This document shows, in pieces, positions 1 through 7,927 of a stretch of 64,000 nucleotides of DNA. A program made the position numbers and the translations under genes. The DNA lies in assembly GCF_002846365.1 (NCBI RefSeq), contig NZ_PJMW01000002.1:3472001-3536000 (forward strand), read 5' to 3'. The notes under the pieces are model-generated. The model worked only from the letters and a program-made list of their open reading frames with translations, made no database searches and was not told the DNA's origin. The stretch is from Nocardia fluminea. Its GTDB lineage: Bacteria > Actinomycetota > Actinomycetes > Mycobacteriales > Mycobacteriaceae. Position 1 is the first letter of the stretch. Each line of letters begins with the position of its first letter.

Positions 1-471
1 CCCGAGCGGCTGACTCCGGGCGGGCTGGTCTACTTCTCCAGCGCTTCGGAGAACACCCATCGTTTCGTCGAGAAGCTCGGTCTCCCGGCAACTCGACTTC
101 CACTACACACCACCGCTGAACCGCCGCGGATCGACGAACCCTACGTGCTGATCACCCCCACCTATGGTGGTGGTCGGCACGTCATGGGCGGAGAACGTCC
201 CGACAAGGACCTCGTTCCACGGCAAGTCGCCAAGTTCCTCAACGACCCACACAACCGCGCACTGCTGCGTGGGGTGATCGCGGCCGGCAACACGAACTTC
301 GGCGATACCTATTGCGTTGCAGGGGACATCATCTCGCAAAAATGCGGGGTGCCGTATCTGTATCGCTTCGAACTCATGGGAACCGCTGAGGACGTCGCGC
401 GCGTCCGAGAGGGATTGGGATTGTTTTGGCAACAGCAACCACAGCACCGGCAGGCAAGTCAGCACGCCTAG
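1..471 (+). CDS. nrdI: NrdI flavodoxin-like protein, 5' end cut by window edge
   Basis: NrdI is the small flavodoxin that supplies oxidant for assembling the dimanganese-tyrosyl cofactor of the class Ib reductase subunit NrdF. The frame is open from base 1 and reads [15 protein letters not shown] near the window edge, the usual N-terminal FMN-phosphate loop of NrdI, so only a few codons are missing. TPTYGGG and [14 protein letters not shown], the other flavin-contacting stretches, and the C-terminal YRFELMGT are all present. The ATG-less region before base 145 is therefore coding and a start at an internal codon would be wrong. It overlaps the start of nrdE by 46 bases, indicating co-transcription; nrdH would be expected just outside the window. 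Confidence 0.93.
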   Translation, partial: PERLTPGGLVYFSSASENTHRFVEKLGLPATRLPLHTTAEPPRIDEPYVLITPTYGGGRHVMGGERPDKDLVPRQVAKFLNDPHNRALLRGVIAAGNTNFGDTYCVAGDIISQKCGVPYLYRFELMGTAEDVARVREGLGLFWQQQPQHRQASQHA

Positions 472-2615
472 AGCAGTCGGCGGTGCGGCCCGACGCGGGC
501 GAGGTGGTCATGGACTACCACGCCCTCAACGCGATGCTGAACCTGTACGGCCCCAACGGCGAGATCCAGTTCGACAAGGACCGCGAGGCCGCGCACCAGT
601 ACTTCCTGCAGCACGTCAACCAGAACACCGTCTTCTTCCACAACCTGGACGAGAAGCTGGACTACCTGGTCAAGGAGAACTACTACGAGACCGAGGTGCT
701 CGACCAGTACGGTCGCCCCTTCGTCAAGCAGCTGTTCCAGCAGGCCTACGCCAAGAAGTTCCGGTTCCCCACCTTCCTCGGCGCGTTCAAGTACTACACC
801 TCGTACACGCTGAAGACCTTCGACGGTAAGCGCTACCTGGAGCGGTTCGAGGATCGCGTCTGCATGGTCGCGCTGACGCTGGCCGCGGGTGACGAGGTGC
901 TCGCGAGCAACCTGGTCGACGAGATCATCGACGGCCGCTTCCAGCCGGCCACCCCGACTTTCCTGAACTCGGGCAAGAAGCAGCGCGGCGAGCCCGTGTC
1001 CTGCTTCCTGCTGCGCATCGAGGACAACATGGAGTCCATCGGGCGCTCCATCAACTCCGCGCTGCAGCTGTCCAAGCGCGGCGGCGGTGTGGCCCTGCTG
1101 CTCAGCAATATTCGGGAGCACGGCGCCCCGATCAAGAAGATCGAGAACCAGAGCTCGGGTGTCATCCCGATCATGAAGCTGCTGGAGGACTCGTTCTCCT
1201 ACGCGAACCAGCTGGGCGCGCGTCAGGGCGCGGGCGCGGTGTACCTGCACGCCCACCACCCCGACATCTACCGCTTCCTCGACACCAAGCGCGAGAACGC
1301 GGACGAGAAGATCCGTATCAAGACGCTCTCGCTGGGTGTGGTGATCCCCGACATCACCTTCGAGCTGGCGAAGAAGAACGAGGACATGTACTTGTTCTCG
1401 CCCTACGATGTCGAGCGCATCTACGGTGTGCCGTTCGCCGATGTGAACGTCACCGAGAAGTACTACGAGATGGTCGACGACAAGCGCATCCGCAAGTCGA
1501 AGATCAAGGCGCGCGAGTTCTTCCAGACCATCGCCGAGCTGCAGTTCGAGTCGGGCTACCCCTACATCATGTTCGAGGACACGGTGAACCGGGCCAACCC
1601 GATCAAGGGCAAGATCACCCACTCGAACCTGTGCTCGGAGATCCTGCAGGTCTCCACCCCCTCGGAATTCAACGACGATCTGTCGTATTCCAAGGTGGGC
1701 AAGGACATCTCGTGCAACCTGGGTTCGCTCAACATCGCCAAGGCGATGGATTCGCCGGACTTCGGTCAGACGATCGAGACCTCGATCCGCGCGCTCACCG
1801 CCGTCTCGGACCAGACCCACATCTACTCGGTGCCCTCGATCGAGCAGGGCAACAACGAGTCCCACGCCATCGGCCTCGGCCAGATGAACCTGCACGGGTA
1901 CCTGGCGCGGGAGCGGGTCCACTACGGGTCCGAAGAAGGGGTGGACTTCACCAACATCTACTTCTATACCGTGGTGTACCACGCGATTCGGGCCTCGAAC
2001 CTGATCGCCAAGGAGCGCGGCTCCGCGTTCGGTGGCTTCGCCGACTCCAAGTACGCCAGCGGAGAGTACTTCGACAAGTACACCGAGCAGGCCTGGGTTC
2101 CCAAGACCGACAAGGTGGCTCAGATGTTCGCCGACGCCGGCGTGCGCATCCCCACCCAGGACGACTGGCGCCTGCTCGAGGCCTCGGTGCAGGAATACGG
2201 TATCTACAACCAGAACCTGCAGGCCGTGCCGCCGACCGGTTCGATCTCCTACATCAACCACTCCACCAGCTCGATCCACCCGGTGGCGTCGAAGATCGAG
2301 ATCCGCAAGGAAGGCAAGATCGGCCGCGTCTACTACCCGGCCCCTTACCTGGACAACGACAACCTCGAGTACTTCGCTGACGCATATGAAATCGGCTACG
2401 AAAAAATCATCGACACCTACGCTGCGGCCACGCAGCACGTAGACCAGGGCTTGTCGTTGACCCTGTTCTTCAAAGACACTGCAACCACCCGCGATATCAA
2501 CAAGGCTCAGATCTACGCCTGGCGCAAAGGGATCAAGACACTTTATTACATCCGCTTGCGCCAAATGGCCTTGCAGGGGACTGAAATAGAGAATTGCGTC
2601 AGCTGCATGCTGTAA
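426..2615 (+). CDS. nrdE: Class Ib ribonucleotide reductase large (alpha) subunit
   Basis: NrdE reduces ribonucleoside diphosphates to deoxyribonucleotides with NrdF, NrdI and NrdH. At 729 residues it is full length. The redox cysteine pair is at C193 (PVSCFLL) and C430 (CNLGSLN), the thiyl-radical cysteine at C403 (NLCSEIL), the radical-transfer tyrosine pair at 707-708 (LYYIRLR), and the C-terminal CVSC at 724-727 hands electrons on from NrdH. The start used is TTG 426, inside nrdI, as in mycobacteria; ATG 510 is a shorter alternative. Oddity: from about base 2381 to the stop, GC falls to about 51% (121 of 235 by my count) against about 64% in 2101-2340, and AAA, TTG, CTT, ATA and GTA codons appear that the rest of the gene avoids. 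The protein itself stays normal, so the tail looks imported, not decayed. Confidence 0.97.
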   Translation: MATATTAPAGKSARLEQSAVRPDAGEVVMDYHALNAMLNLYGPNGEIQFDKDREAAHQYFLQHVNQNTVFFHNLDEKLDYLVKENYYETEVLDQYGRPFVKQLFQQAYAKKFRFPTFLGAFKYYTSYTLKTFDGKRYLERFEDRVCMVALTLAAGDEVLASNLVDEIIDGRFQPATPTFLNSGKKQRGEPVSCFLLRIEDNMESIGRSINSALQLSKRGGGVALLLSNIREHGAPIKKIENQSSGVIPIMKLLEDSFSYANQLGARQGAGAVYLHAHHPDIYRFLDTKRENADEKIRIKTLSLGVVIPDITFELAKKNEDMYLFSPYDVERIYGVPFADVNVTEKYYEMVDDKRIRKSKIKAREFFQTIAELQFESGYPYIMFEDTVNRANPIKGKITHSNLCSEILQVSTPSEFNDDLSYSKVGKDISCNLGSLNIAKAMDSPDFGQTIETSIRALTAVSDQTHIYSVPSIEQGNNESHAIGLGQMNLHGYLARERVHYGSEEGVDFTNIYFYTVVYHAIRASNLIAKERGSAFGGFADSKYASGEYFDKYTEQAWVPKTDKVAQMFADAGVRIPTQDDWRLLEASVQEYGIYNQNLQAVPPTGSISYINHSTSSIHPVASKIEIRKEGKIGRVYYPAPYLDNDNLEYFADAYEIGYEKIIDTYAAATQHVDQGLSLTLFFKDTATTRDINKAQIYAWRKGIKTLYYIRLRQMALQGTEIENCVSCML

Positions 2616-3431
2616 TTCCCCGATGGTGAACTCGGTGCGGAGGCTTGAATGGGAAAGCCGGCTCACGGCGTGATCTATGGAATTCGCCTCTGCGCCGAGT
2701 TCGACTATCGCTACATAGGGCTGACCACGAAGTCGGAGCGTGTGCGACTACGTCAGCACTTCAAAGAAGCCGGTGCAGGTCGAAAGACTCCTTTCTATGA
2801 TTGGCTGCGTAAACAGGATCGCGATAATGTAGTGGCGGATGTCCTGGATTGGGTCTATGGTCTCAAAAATCTTGGTCGTGCTGAGATCGATTGGATTGCC
2901 TACCTTCGAAAAGAGGGCCAGCCATTGCTCAATTTGGCTGATGGCGGACTCGGGCCGATCGGTGTGATATGGACTGCGGAAATGCGGGAGGCAGCGCGGA
3001 TTCGGTCGACTGGCCGTCCGGGGGTCAGCCGGTTCGGCGATGAGAATCCGTTTCATGGGCGCTCGCACTCGGCTCCGCAGCGGGCGAAATGGTCGGCTGA
3101 GCGTCTAGGCACCTACCAAGGGGAGGACAATCCCAACTTTGGGAAGTTCGGTGCCGCGCACCCGCGGTTCGGGCACGCGATGCCGGAGGAATCGCGTCGG
3201 CGTCTTTCAGAGATGAGAAGGGGTGCGGGAAACCCGAACTACGGGCGAACAGCCAGCGCCGAAACTCGGGCGAAGATGTCTGCCGTTCGGAAGGGGCGTC
3301 CAATGCCCTCTAGTAGGCGTAACGCCCACACTCGCCATCACACGAACAAAGCTGTGTTCAAAGAATCTTGCGCGCATTGCGTCGATGATCTTGCGACGCG
3401 GAACGATCATGAACCGGGAGCCGAAACCTGA
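2381..3431 (+). other. Low-GC foreign-looking tract: nrdE 3' end plus homing endonuclease gene
   Basis: The composition breaks sharply near 2381 inside nrdE. The last 78 codons and the first part of the following endonuclease gene both have about 51% GC, while the nrdE body has about 64%. I infer a single transferred block in which the endonuclease gene travelled with a recoded copy of the nrdE terminus. I looked downstream for a displaced native nrdE tail and saw none. Confidence 0.6.
2649..3431 (+). CDS. GIY-YIG homing endonuclease with NUMOD3 DNA-binding repeats
   Basis: This is a free-standing homing endonuclease of the SegC/I-TevI type. The N-terminal GIY-YIG nuclease core is residues 1 to about 100: VIYGI at 8-12, YIG at 22-24, a basic RVRLRQH helix carrying the catalytic Arg, the Glu in RAEIDWI, and NLADGG before the linker. 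From about residue 130 several NUMOD3-type motifs follow (GDENPFHG, GEDNPNFG, GAGNPNYG, then AETRAKMS and KGRPMP), which bind DNA in the minor groove. GGAGG lies 5 bases before ATG 2649, and only 33 bases separate it from the nrdE stop, so it may be read with nrdE. Its GC content is well below that of its neighbours. The last ~35 residues after GRPMPSSRR are not typical and may be run-through. Confidence 0.9.
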   Translation: MGKPAHGVIYGIRLCAEFDYRYIGLTTKSERVRLRQHFKEAGAGRKTPFYDWLRKQDRDNVVADVLDWVYGLKNLGRAEIDWIAYLRKEGQPLLNLADGGLGPIGVIWTAEMREAARIRSTGRPGVSRFGDENPFHGRSHSAPQRAKWSAERLGTYQGEDNPNFGKFGAAHPRFGHAMPEESRRRLSEMRRGAGNPNYGRTASAETRAKMSAVRKGRPMPSSRRNAHTRHHTNKAVFKESCAHCVDDLATRNDHEPGAET

Positions 3432-3493
3432 ACTCTCTGCCAACCGACAGATCGAACCATCTGACTGCATTGAATTGATCTGAGCCCTGTGCA

Positions 3494-3904
3494 TCAATCG
3501 GTACTGCTGAAGAGGTCGAAGCAGGACCAGCCGCCGCGGAACCATTGGACGGTCAGTTGCCAGGTCGTGGGGTAGGCGCCGTCGGGGTGGCGTAGGCGGA
3601 GGCCGTAGCGGCATTTGCCGATCGTTGTGCGGGTGCGGTTCTGGATGATCGTGCGGTGCAGGAATGACGCGCTCAGCCAGGCGAGGATGCCGTACAGGAC
3701 GGCGGTCGTGCCGGGGGCGAGGTACCAGGCGGTGACGCCGATCGCGGCGTGCAGGGCCATGTCGATGAGGAAGGCGGGGATCACGCCGGTCTCGTCGCCG
3801 CTGGAAGTGCGTCCGGTGAGCGGGAATTCGTTCTTCGACCGCGCGGGGGCGCGCTCGTATCCGCTGTTCCTCGCGGCGTGCCGGGGCGGTGCTGCGTTGC
3901 TCAT
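3494..3904 (-). CDS. RDD-family membrane protein
   Basis: Small inner-membrane protein of 136 residues. After a basic, disordered N-terminus of about 38 residues there are two hydrophobic segments (about 42-60 and 65-80), then the RDD-family signature TTIGKCRYGLRLRHPDG, in which T-x-GK and GLR-x are the conserved positions, followed by a third amphipathic stretch (WQLTVQWFRGGW). Function of RDD proteins is mostly unknown; some are ion exchangers. The gene points toward the endonuclease gene and ends 62 bases from it, so it marks the right edge of the transferred block. Confidence 0.7.
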   Translation of the reverse strand: MSNAAPPRHAARNSGYERAPARSKNEFPLTGRTSSGDETGVIPAFLIDMALHAAIGVTAWYLAPGTTAVLYGILAWLSASFLHRTIIQNRTRTTIGKCRYGLRLRHPDGAYPTTWQLTVQWFRGGWSCFDLFSSTD

Positions 3905-4234
3905 GAGGCTCAGCCTGGTCGGCGGCGCTTAACAAGCACCCGCTGTCGACCTTGTCGTCAGGTGTCTTGCCACCGCGCCGGACGCGATTCACAGTGCCGG
4001 CTAACACGAGCGCCATCGACGTGCTGCCGGCCGAAGGCTGGACATCGCGGACCCGCTGCCGGAGCGCTCCATCGGTGACGAGGCGCGTACCCAGTTCACG
4101 GAACGGCTACATCGCGTCACAGCGAGGGGCGCGGGTTTGTGGTGATCGGCCCAGGCTTGCCGGACGACGGCCCGGAGATGTCGCGAACCTTGTTAACGTG
4201 GCCGCGTTTTGCGATGCACGGTGAGAGGGAACGG
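3905..4234. other. Intergenic stretch, possible degraded coding remnant
   Basis: No credible gene. Around 4055-4110 one plus frame reads IGDEARTQFTERLHRV, vaguely like the start of a DUF1707 domain, then stops at 4140. The promoter of the following lipoprotein gene is probably near 4190-4220. Nothing else is visible. Confidence 0.3.
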
Positions 4235-4729
4235 ATGAAGCGCGCGCTCATGGCGGTGGCGGCCGGGGGATTGGCGTTGGCGGCGCTCCTCGGATGTTCG
4301 GGCGAGGGGCAGGAGCCGTCGGCGACGAAAGCGCTGTTCGACCCGTGCACCGGAGTGACGGCGGACGCTCTGCGGAAGGCCGGTGCCGACCCCGCGACGC
4401 AGGAGGCCGCCGGCGCCGCGTCCGCGGGCTGGCAGACCTGTGAATGGACCGCCGCCACCGCGTACCTGCGTGTCTTCTCGACCTCGCGAACCCTGAAGGA
4501 ATTCGAATCCGAGTCGGGCACAGCAGCTTTCACCGATTATGTTGTCGCGGGCCGCACCGGCCGTCGCTTGGGCGGTGCTCCCACTCCCGGCTCTTGTGAC
4601 GTCCTGTTCGCCGCGGAACAGGGCGTGATCCGACTGGTCGTAGTGAACAGCCCCGCCCAGCACAGCGCTGACGCCTGCGCGACCCTGCGGCAGATGGGCG
4701 AATCGATCGTGCCGACCTTTCCCGCCTGA
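4235..4729 (+). CDS. DUF3558-type lipoprotein
   Basis: Predicted secreted lipoprotein of 164 residues. The signal peptide MKRALMAVAAGGLALAALLG ends in a lipobox Leu-Leu-Gly-Cys, so Cys21 would be lipidated. The mature part has the DUF3558 pattern: DPCTGVTADALRKAG near its start, a central CEWTA, and a later Cys pair (GSCDVLF, DACATLRQ) that would form disulfides. DUF3558 proteins are abundant in Nocardia and mycobacteria; their role is unknown. ATG 4235 is chosen because GAGAGGGA lies just upstream and the signal peptide begins there; an in-frame start at 4139 would bury the signal peptide. Confidence 0.82.
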   Translation: MKRALMAVAAGGLALAALLGCSGEGQEPSATKALFDPCTGVTADALRKAGADPATQEAAGAASAGWQTCEWTAATAYLRVFSTSRTLKEFESESGTAAFTDYVVAGRTGRRLGGAPTPGSCDVLFAAEQGVIRLVVVNSPAQHSADACATLRQMGESIVPTFPA

Positions 4730-4732
4730 AGA

Positions 4733-5725
4733 TCATGCCAATGCGGGGATCACCTCGCGTTCGAAGAGTTCGATGCCGGAGGTGTCGTAGGCGGCCTCGG
4801 GGAAGTTGACGATGGTGTAGGCGAGACCGAGGTCCTTGACCTTCGTGAGGCGTTCGACGATCTGCTCGGGGGTGCCGACCGCCGCGCTGTTCGCGAACTG
4901 TTCGTGCACACGGGCTTTCGCCGCGTCGGCGCCGAGGAAGGGGGTGAAGCGGTCGACGATGGTCGAGAGCCGTTCCTGCACTTCGGTGTCGGTGGTGCCG
5001 ACGATGGCGTTGAAGTTCGAGCTGCGAGTGATGGCCGCGAAGTCGGTGCCGACCTCCTCGCAGTGCTGACGCAGGATCTCGGACTTGCGGGCGAACTCGT
5101 CGGGGTCTCCGCTGAAGTTGGTGTAGTCGGCGTATTTGGCGGCGATGCGCAGGGTCTTCTTCTCGCCGCCACCGGCGATCCAGATCGGAATCCCGTTCTC
5201 CTGCAACGGTCGCGGGTGCACGATCGCGTCGTCGACCTGGTAGTACTTGCCGTCCAGGGTCGCTCGGCCGGTCTTCCACGCCTCGCGGAAGATCTGCACG
5301 CCTTCGTCGAGGCGGCCGAGGCGCTCACCGGCGGACGGGAAGCCGTAACCGTAAGCGCGCCACTCGTGTTCGTACCAGCCGCCGCCGATGCCCATCTCCA
5401 CCCTGCCACCCGAGATGAGATCGACGGTGGCGGCCACCTTGGCGAGGTAGGCGGGGTTGCGGTAGCTCATGGCGGTACACATCTGGCCCAGCCGCACCCG
5501 GGAGGTGGTGGCCGCGAACGCCGCCATCAACGTCCACGCCTCGTGGGTGGCCTCGTCGGTGGGCACGGGCGTGGTGTGGAAGTGGTCGTAGACCCAGATC
5601 GATTCCCAGTCCGAGCCCGCGTCGAACCGCTGGGCGAGCTCGCGCATCACCGACCACTGGTCGGCCGGTTCGATACCGACCAGATCCAGCCGCCAACCCT
5701 GGGGGACGAAGATGCCGAAGCGCAC
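4733..5725 (-). CDS. LLM-class F420-dependent oxidoreductase
   Basis: Luciferase-like monooxygenase fold enzyme, 330 residues, probably using coenzyme F420. It starts VRFGIFVPQGWRLDL, contains WVYDHFHTTP, the RVRLGQMCTAMSYRNPAYLAK stretch and GRVEMGIGGGWYEHEW, all typical of the actinobacterial F420 branch of this superfamily, and PIWIAGGGEKKTLRIAAKYAD near the middle. Start GTG 5725 is preceded by AGGAG; the frame stays open 21 codons further without a ribosome site. Substrate cannot be read from sequence. It converges with the DUF3558 gene, only 3 bases between stops. Confidence 0.88.
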   Translation of the reverse strand: MRFGIFVPQGWRLDLVGIEPADQWSVMRELAQRFDAGSDWESIWVYDHFHTTPVPTDEATHEAWTLMAAFAATTSRVRLGQMCTAMSYRNPAYLAKVAATVDLISGGRVEMGIGGGWYEHEWRAYGYGFPSAGERLGRLDEGVQIFREAWKTGRATLDGKYYQVDDAIVHPRPLQENGIPIWIAGGGEKKTLRIAAKYADYTNFSGDPDEFARKSEILRQHCEEVGTDFAAITRSSNFNAIVGTTDTEVQERLSTIVDRFTPFLGADAAKARVHEQFANSAAVGTPEQIVERLTKVKDLGLAYTIVNFPEAAYDTSGIELFEREVIPALA

Positions 5726-5908
5726 AGGTTTTCTCCTGGAGTGAGTAGAGCTCGAGCGGCGCCACACGCCGCGGCTGTCGAGATCCACTGTTCCACTTCT
5801 GCGCGCTCAGGCAACTATTGTGCGCGCACCGCGCTGAACCCTGGACCGGCTCTTATGCACCGAAAATCTGTTGGCACGCGGCGAAAATACCGGCATGCTG
5901 GTGGTCGT

Positions 5909-6250
5909 ATGAACAATATTTCCCGATGCGGTCCGCGCATAGAACGACGCACCAGGCAGTGGCTCGACCATCACGACTTCGCCGCCCGCACCGGAATTCC
6001 CCGAGAACACCTGCGGTTCTGCCGGACTCGCGCTGGTAAGGCACCGCACTGCGCCGAACTCGGCATCACGCACATGATCGACGACCGGCTCGACGTGCAC
6101 ATGCTCCTGCGCGCGCAGGTGCCCCGGCTGTACCTGTTCGGTGCGCAGGCGGGGCCGATCCCCGGGTGGTTGCCTCACACGCCCGACTGGCGTGCTGTCG
6201 AGCGTGCGGTCGGCGCGGATCTCGCAGGTCAGGCGCTCGGGTCGCCGTAG
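5909..6250 (+). pseudogene. Broken HAD-like protein gene, C-terminal part only
   Basis: The frame encodes FAARTGIPREHLRFC, then RAGKAPHCAELGITHMIDD and VPRLYLFG. I recognise this as the C-terminal half of an actinobacterial HAD-like family (normally about 170-190 residues) in which KAP, THFVDD and LYLFG are conserved. The N-terminal phosphoacceptor motif is absent: upstream in this frame there is only unrelated antisense sequence. In another frame MLVVV at 5895-5909 abuts the NNIS segment, which would fit a frameshift in the beta strand before it. Alternatively the short ORF from ATG 5909 is still translated. It overlaps the convergent DUF899 gene by 22 bases. Confidence 0.5.
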
Positions 6251-6915
6251 GACGCGGCGATGTCCTTGCTGCTCGGCCAGCCGCTGTAGGTGGGTGATTG
6301 CGGCCAGCCCTCGGGGCTGTCCTGCCATTCCTCCTGGCGGCCGTAGGGGAGCGCGTCGACGAGGCCGAAGGTGTAGGCGAGTTGCTCGGTGCCGCGGCCG
6401 TCGGTGTGCCAGCTGCGGTAGACCGTGTCGCCGTCGCGCAGGAAGGTGTTCACGGCGAACCCCGCGCCGGGGCCTGCGCCCATGTCGGCGCCGAAGGGGC
6501 TGTCGGCGGTCGAATACCAGGTCATGGTGTTGCCGACGCGCTCCTTGTAGGCGAGTACCTCGTCCATCGGCCCCTGCGTCACGATGACGAATCGCGCGTC
6601 GTAGCCGTCGAGGAAGTCCAGCCGTGCCCACTGCGCGGTGAGGCCGGTGCAGCCGGGGCACTGCCAGGTGTTCCCCGGTGTCCACATGTGGTGGTAGGTG
6701 ATCAGCTGCGAGTGCCCGTCGAAAACCTCGGCGAGCGAAACATCGCTGCCGTCTTCGGCTTTCAGCGTGTACTCAGGCAGGCGGACGGCGGGCATGCGTC
6801 TGCGCTGGGCGGCGACGGCGTCGAGTTCGCGGGTCGCGGCCTTCTCTCGGATCCGGAGCTGATCGAGTTCGGCCTGCCAGGTGTCCTGATCGACGATGGT
6901 GGGCAGTGCGGTCAT
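6229..6915 (-). CDS. DUF899 thioredoxin-like protein
   Basis: Cytosolic protein of 228 residues in the DUF899 family, which has a thioredoxin-like fold and is often next to regulators. Visible family marks are the helical N-terminus with REKAATRELDAVAAQRRRMP, the strand-helix SQLITYHHMW, the cysteine pair in WQCPGCTG, FVIVTQGP, and the aromatic tail region YTFGLVDALPYGRQEEW. ATG 6915 has GAAGG about 10 bases upstream; GTG 6924 is possible but would overlap the ribosome site. Divergent to a TetR gene across an 64-base promoter holding a clear inverted repeat, so that TetR is its likely repressor. Reaction unknown. Confidence 0.85.
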   Translation of the reverse strand: MTALPTIVDQDTWQAELDQLRIREKAATRELDAVAAQRRRMPAVRLPEYTLKAEDGSDVSLAEVFDGHSQLITYHHMWTPGNTWQCPGCTGLTAQWARLDFLDGYDARFVIVTQGPMDEVLAYKERVGNTMTWYSTADSPFGADMGAGPGAGFAVNTFLRDGDTVYRSWHTDGRGTEQLAYTFGLVDALPYGRQEEWQDSPEGWPQSPTYSGWPSSKDIAASYGDPSA

Positions 6916-6933
6916 GGTGAGCACCCTTCGATG

Positions 6934-6970
6934 TGTACGGCGTGCACATTTGATATGTTCACACCGTACA
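6934..6970. promoter_or_regulatory. Probable TetR operator between DUF899 and tetR
   Basis: TGTACGGCGTG (6934-6944) and CACACCGTACA (6960-6970) are inverted repeats matching at 10 of 11 positions, separated by 15 bases in the middle of the divergent promoter. This is the expected site for the TetR protein encoded next to it, controlling both genes. Confidence 0.6.
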
Positions 6971-6979
6971 CTTCACGGA

Positions 6980-7570
6980 ATGGGGGTTCAAGACTTGGCC
7001 TATCACCACGGTGATCTCGCGGCGGCCTTGGTCGAGGCCGGGTTGGAACTCACCAGATCCGGCGGCCCCGACGCGTTGACCATTCGCGAAGTCACCCGCC
7101 GGGTCGGCGTCACGCCGAACGCCGCGTACCGGCACTTTCCCGACCGGCGGGCGCTGCTGCGCGCGGTCTCGGCCGCGATCGAGTCCAGGATGGCCGAGGG
7201 CATGGAGCGGAGCCCGGCGACGCCGCGTGCGAGTCTGCGCGCGGTCGGCCTCGGTTACATCGGCTTCGCGCTGCTCGAGCCCGGCTGGTTCGCGGTCGCC
7301 TTCTTCGGCGCCGGTGACACCTCGCCGGAGTCGGTCGTCGACTCGCCCGCCTACCTGGCCCTCGCCGAGGCACTCGACATGATGGTGCACATCGGTGATC
7401 TCGACCCCGCGGCCCGGGCGGGTGCCACGTGGAGCTGCTGGTCCACCGTGCACGGGTTCGCGGAACTGGCATTGCGCGGGCCGCTGCGACATCTGGACCG
7501 CGCCGAGCTGTGGCCCCTGGCCGAACAGGCCGTCGACACTGTCATCGCGGGGCTGCCGTCGATGGTGTGA
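6980..7570 (+). CDS. TetR-family transcriptional regulator
   Basis: A 196-residue repressor. The N-terminal helix-turn-helix covers about residues 7-55: YHHGDLAAALVEAGLELTR, ALTIREVTRRVGVTPNAAYRHFPDRRALL, a textbook TetR DNA-binding domain. The C-terminal ligand domain carries GYIGFALLEPGWFAVAF, of the TetR_C_33-like kind. ATG 6980 is taken as start; TTG 6995 directly before AYHHGDL is an alternative with GGGGGTT upstream. It probably represses itself and the divergent DUF899 gene through the inverted repeat at 6934-6970. Confidence 0.88.
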   Translation: MGVQDLAYHHGDLAAALVEAGLELTRSGGPDALTIREVTRRVGVTPNAAYRHFPDRRALLRAVSAAIESRMAEGMERSPATPRASLRAVGLGYIGFALLEPGWFAVAFFGAGDTSPESVVDSPAYLALAEALDMMVHIGDLDPAARAGATWSCWSTVHGFAELALRGPLRHLDRAELWPLAEQAVDTVIAGLPSMV

Positions 7571-7664
7571 TCGGTATCACTGTGACCAGTGGTACGCGAG
7601 CTCGAGGTGAAACGTTCGGCCCTCGCATGTAGTCTCATAAGTGGAAGGGTGTGCCCGGGTGGGT

Positions 7665-7860
7665 ACTCCAAGCGATCCGCGGTGAAATCACCCGCGGCGA
7701 CTGCGAGGAGGTGGGGTTGCAATGCGCAATGAACCTCCCAGTCGAAGGCCGCGCGGCGTCGCCCCTTCGTCTTCGTACTGCCGATCCTGACCTGCTCGGT
7801 CCGGTCCGTGCGTGCCGACCTCGGTGGTGGACGCCCCGCGGTGTGAACCACCGTCACTCG
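7665..7860 (+). promoter_or_regulatory. Structured 5' leader of mgtE, candidate cis-regulatory RNA
   Basis: The ~350 bases before mgtE hold no ordinary gene but several strong hairpins: 7677-7697 (CCGCGGTG / CACCCGCGG with an AAAT loop), 7707-7738 (GGAGGT paired with ACCTCC, with inner TTGC/GCAA), and 7822-7853 (CGGTGGT / ACCACCG). The second hairpin contains the ribosome site and start codon of a small ORF, so translation and folding exclude each other. I could not match the M-box consensus by eye. Placement before a magnesium transporter suggests Mg-responsive control. Confidence 0.5.
7722..7790 (+). CDS. Putative 22-residue leader peptide upstream of mgtE
   Basis: A short ORF starts at ATG 7722 with GGAGG 10 bases upstream and reads MRNEPPSRRPRGVAPSSSY then CRS. 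Its start Glu-Pro-Pro and Pro/Arg richness recall the MgtL leader of enteric mgtA (which begins MEPDP and is arginine-rich after), where ribosome instability at low Mg regulates the transporter. The resemblance is by eye only. A second overlapping small frame from ATG 7729 to 7884 (MNLPVEGRAAS...) is also open; either or neither may be real. Confidence 0.35.
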   Translation: MRNEPPSRRPRGVAPSSSYCRS

Positions 7861-7927
7861 TTCCACTTCTCGCGCATCCTGTAGCTGTGCCGCAGGTGTG
7901 TGCGCGCTCACGCCAGAGGACTCGATC

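Noticed and set aside
426..2615. Intein or intron within nrdE
   Set aside because: The reading frame is continuous and of normal length with no splice-like inserts.
468..2666. Long minus-strand frame (732 codons) opposite nrdE
   Set aside because: Antisense of a certain gene; composition is the mirror of high-GC codon use, with no recognisable domain.
2616..3493. Search for a displaced native nrdE tail, as left by integrative elements
   Set aside because: I looked for a second copy of the codons for LYYIRLR and CVSC downstream and found none, so a simple site-specific island in nrdE is not supported.
4904..6250. 448-codon plus frame opposite the LLM oxidoreductase
   Set aside because: Most of it is antisense of the LLM gene; only the end past 5909 has family-like motifs and is kept as a broken gene.
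7665..7860. Classical M-box magnesium riboswitch
   Set aside because: I could not find the conserved M-box core by eye; only generic hairpins are certain.
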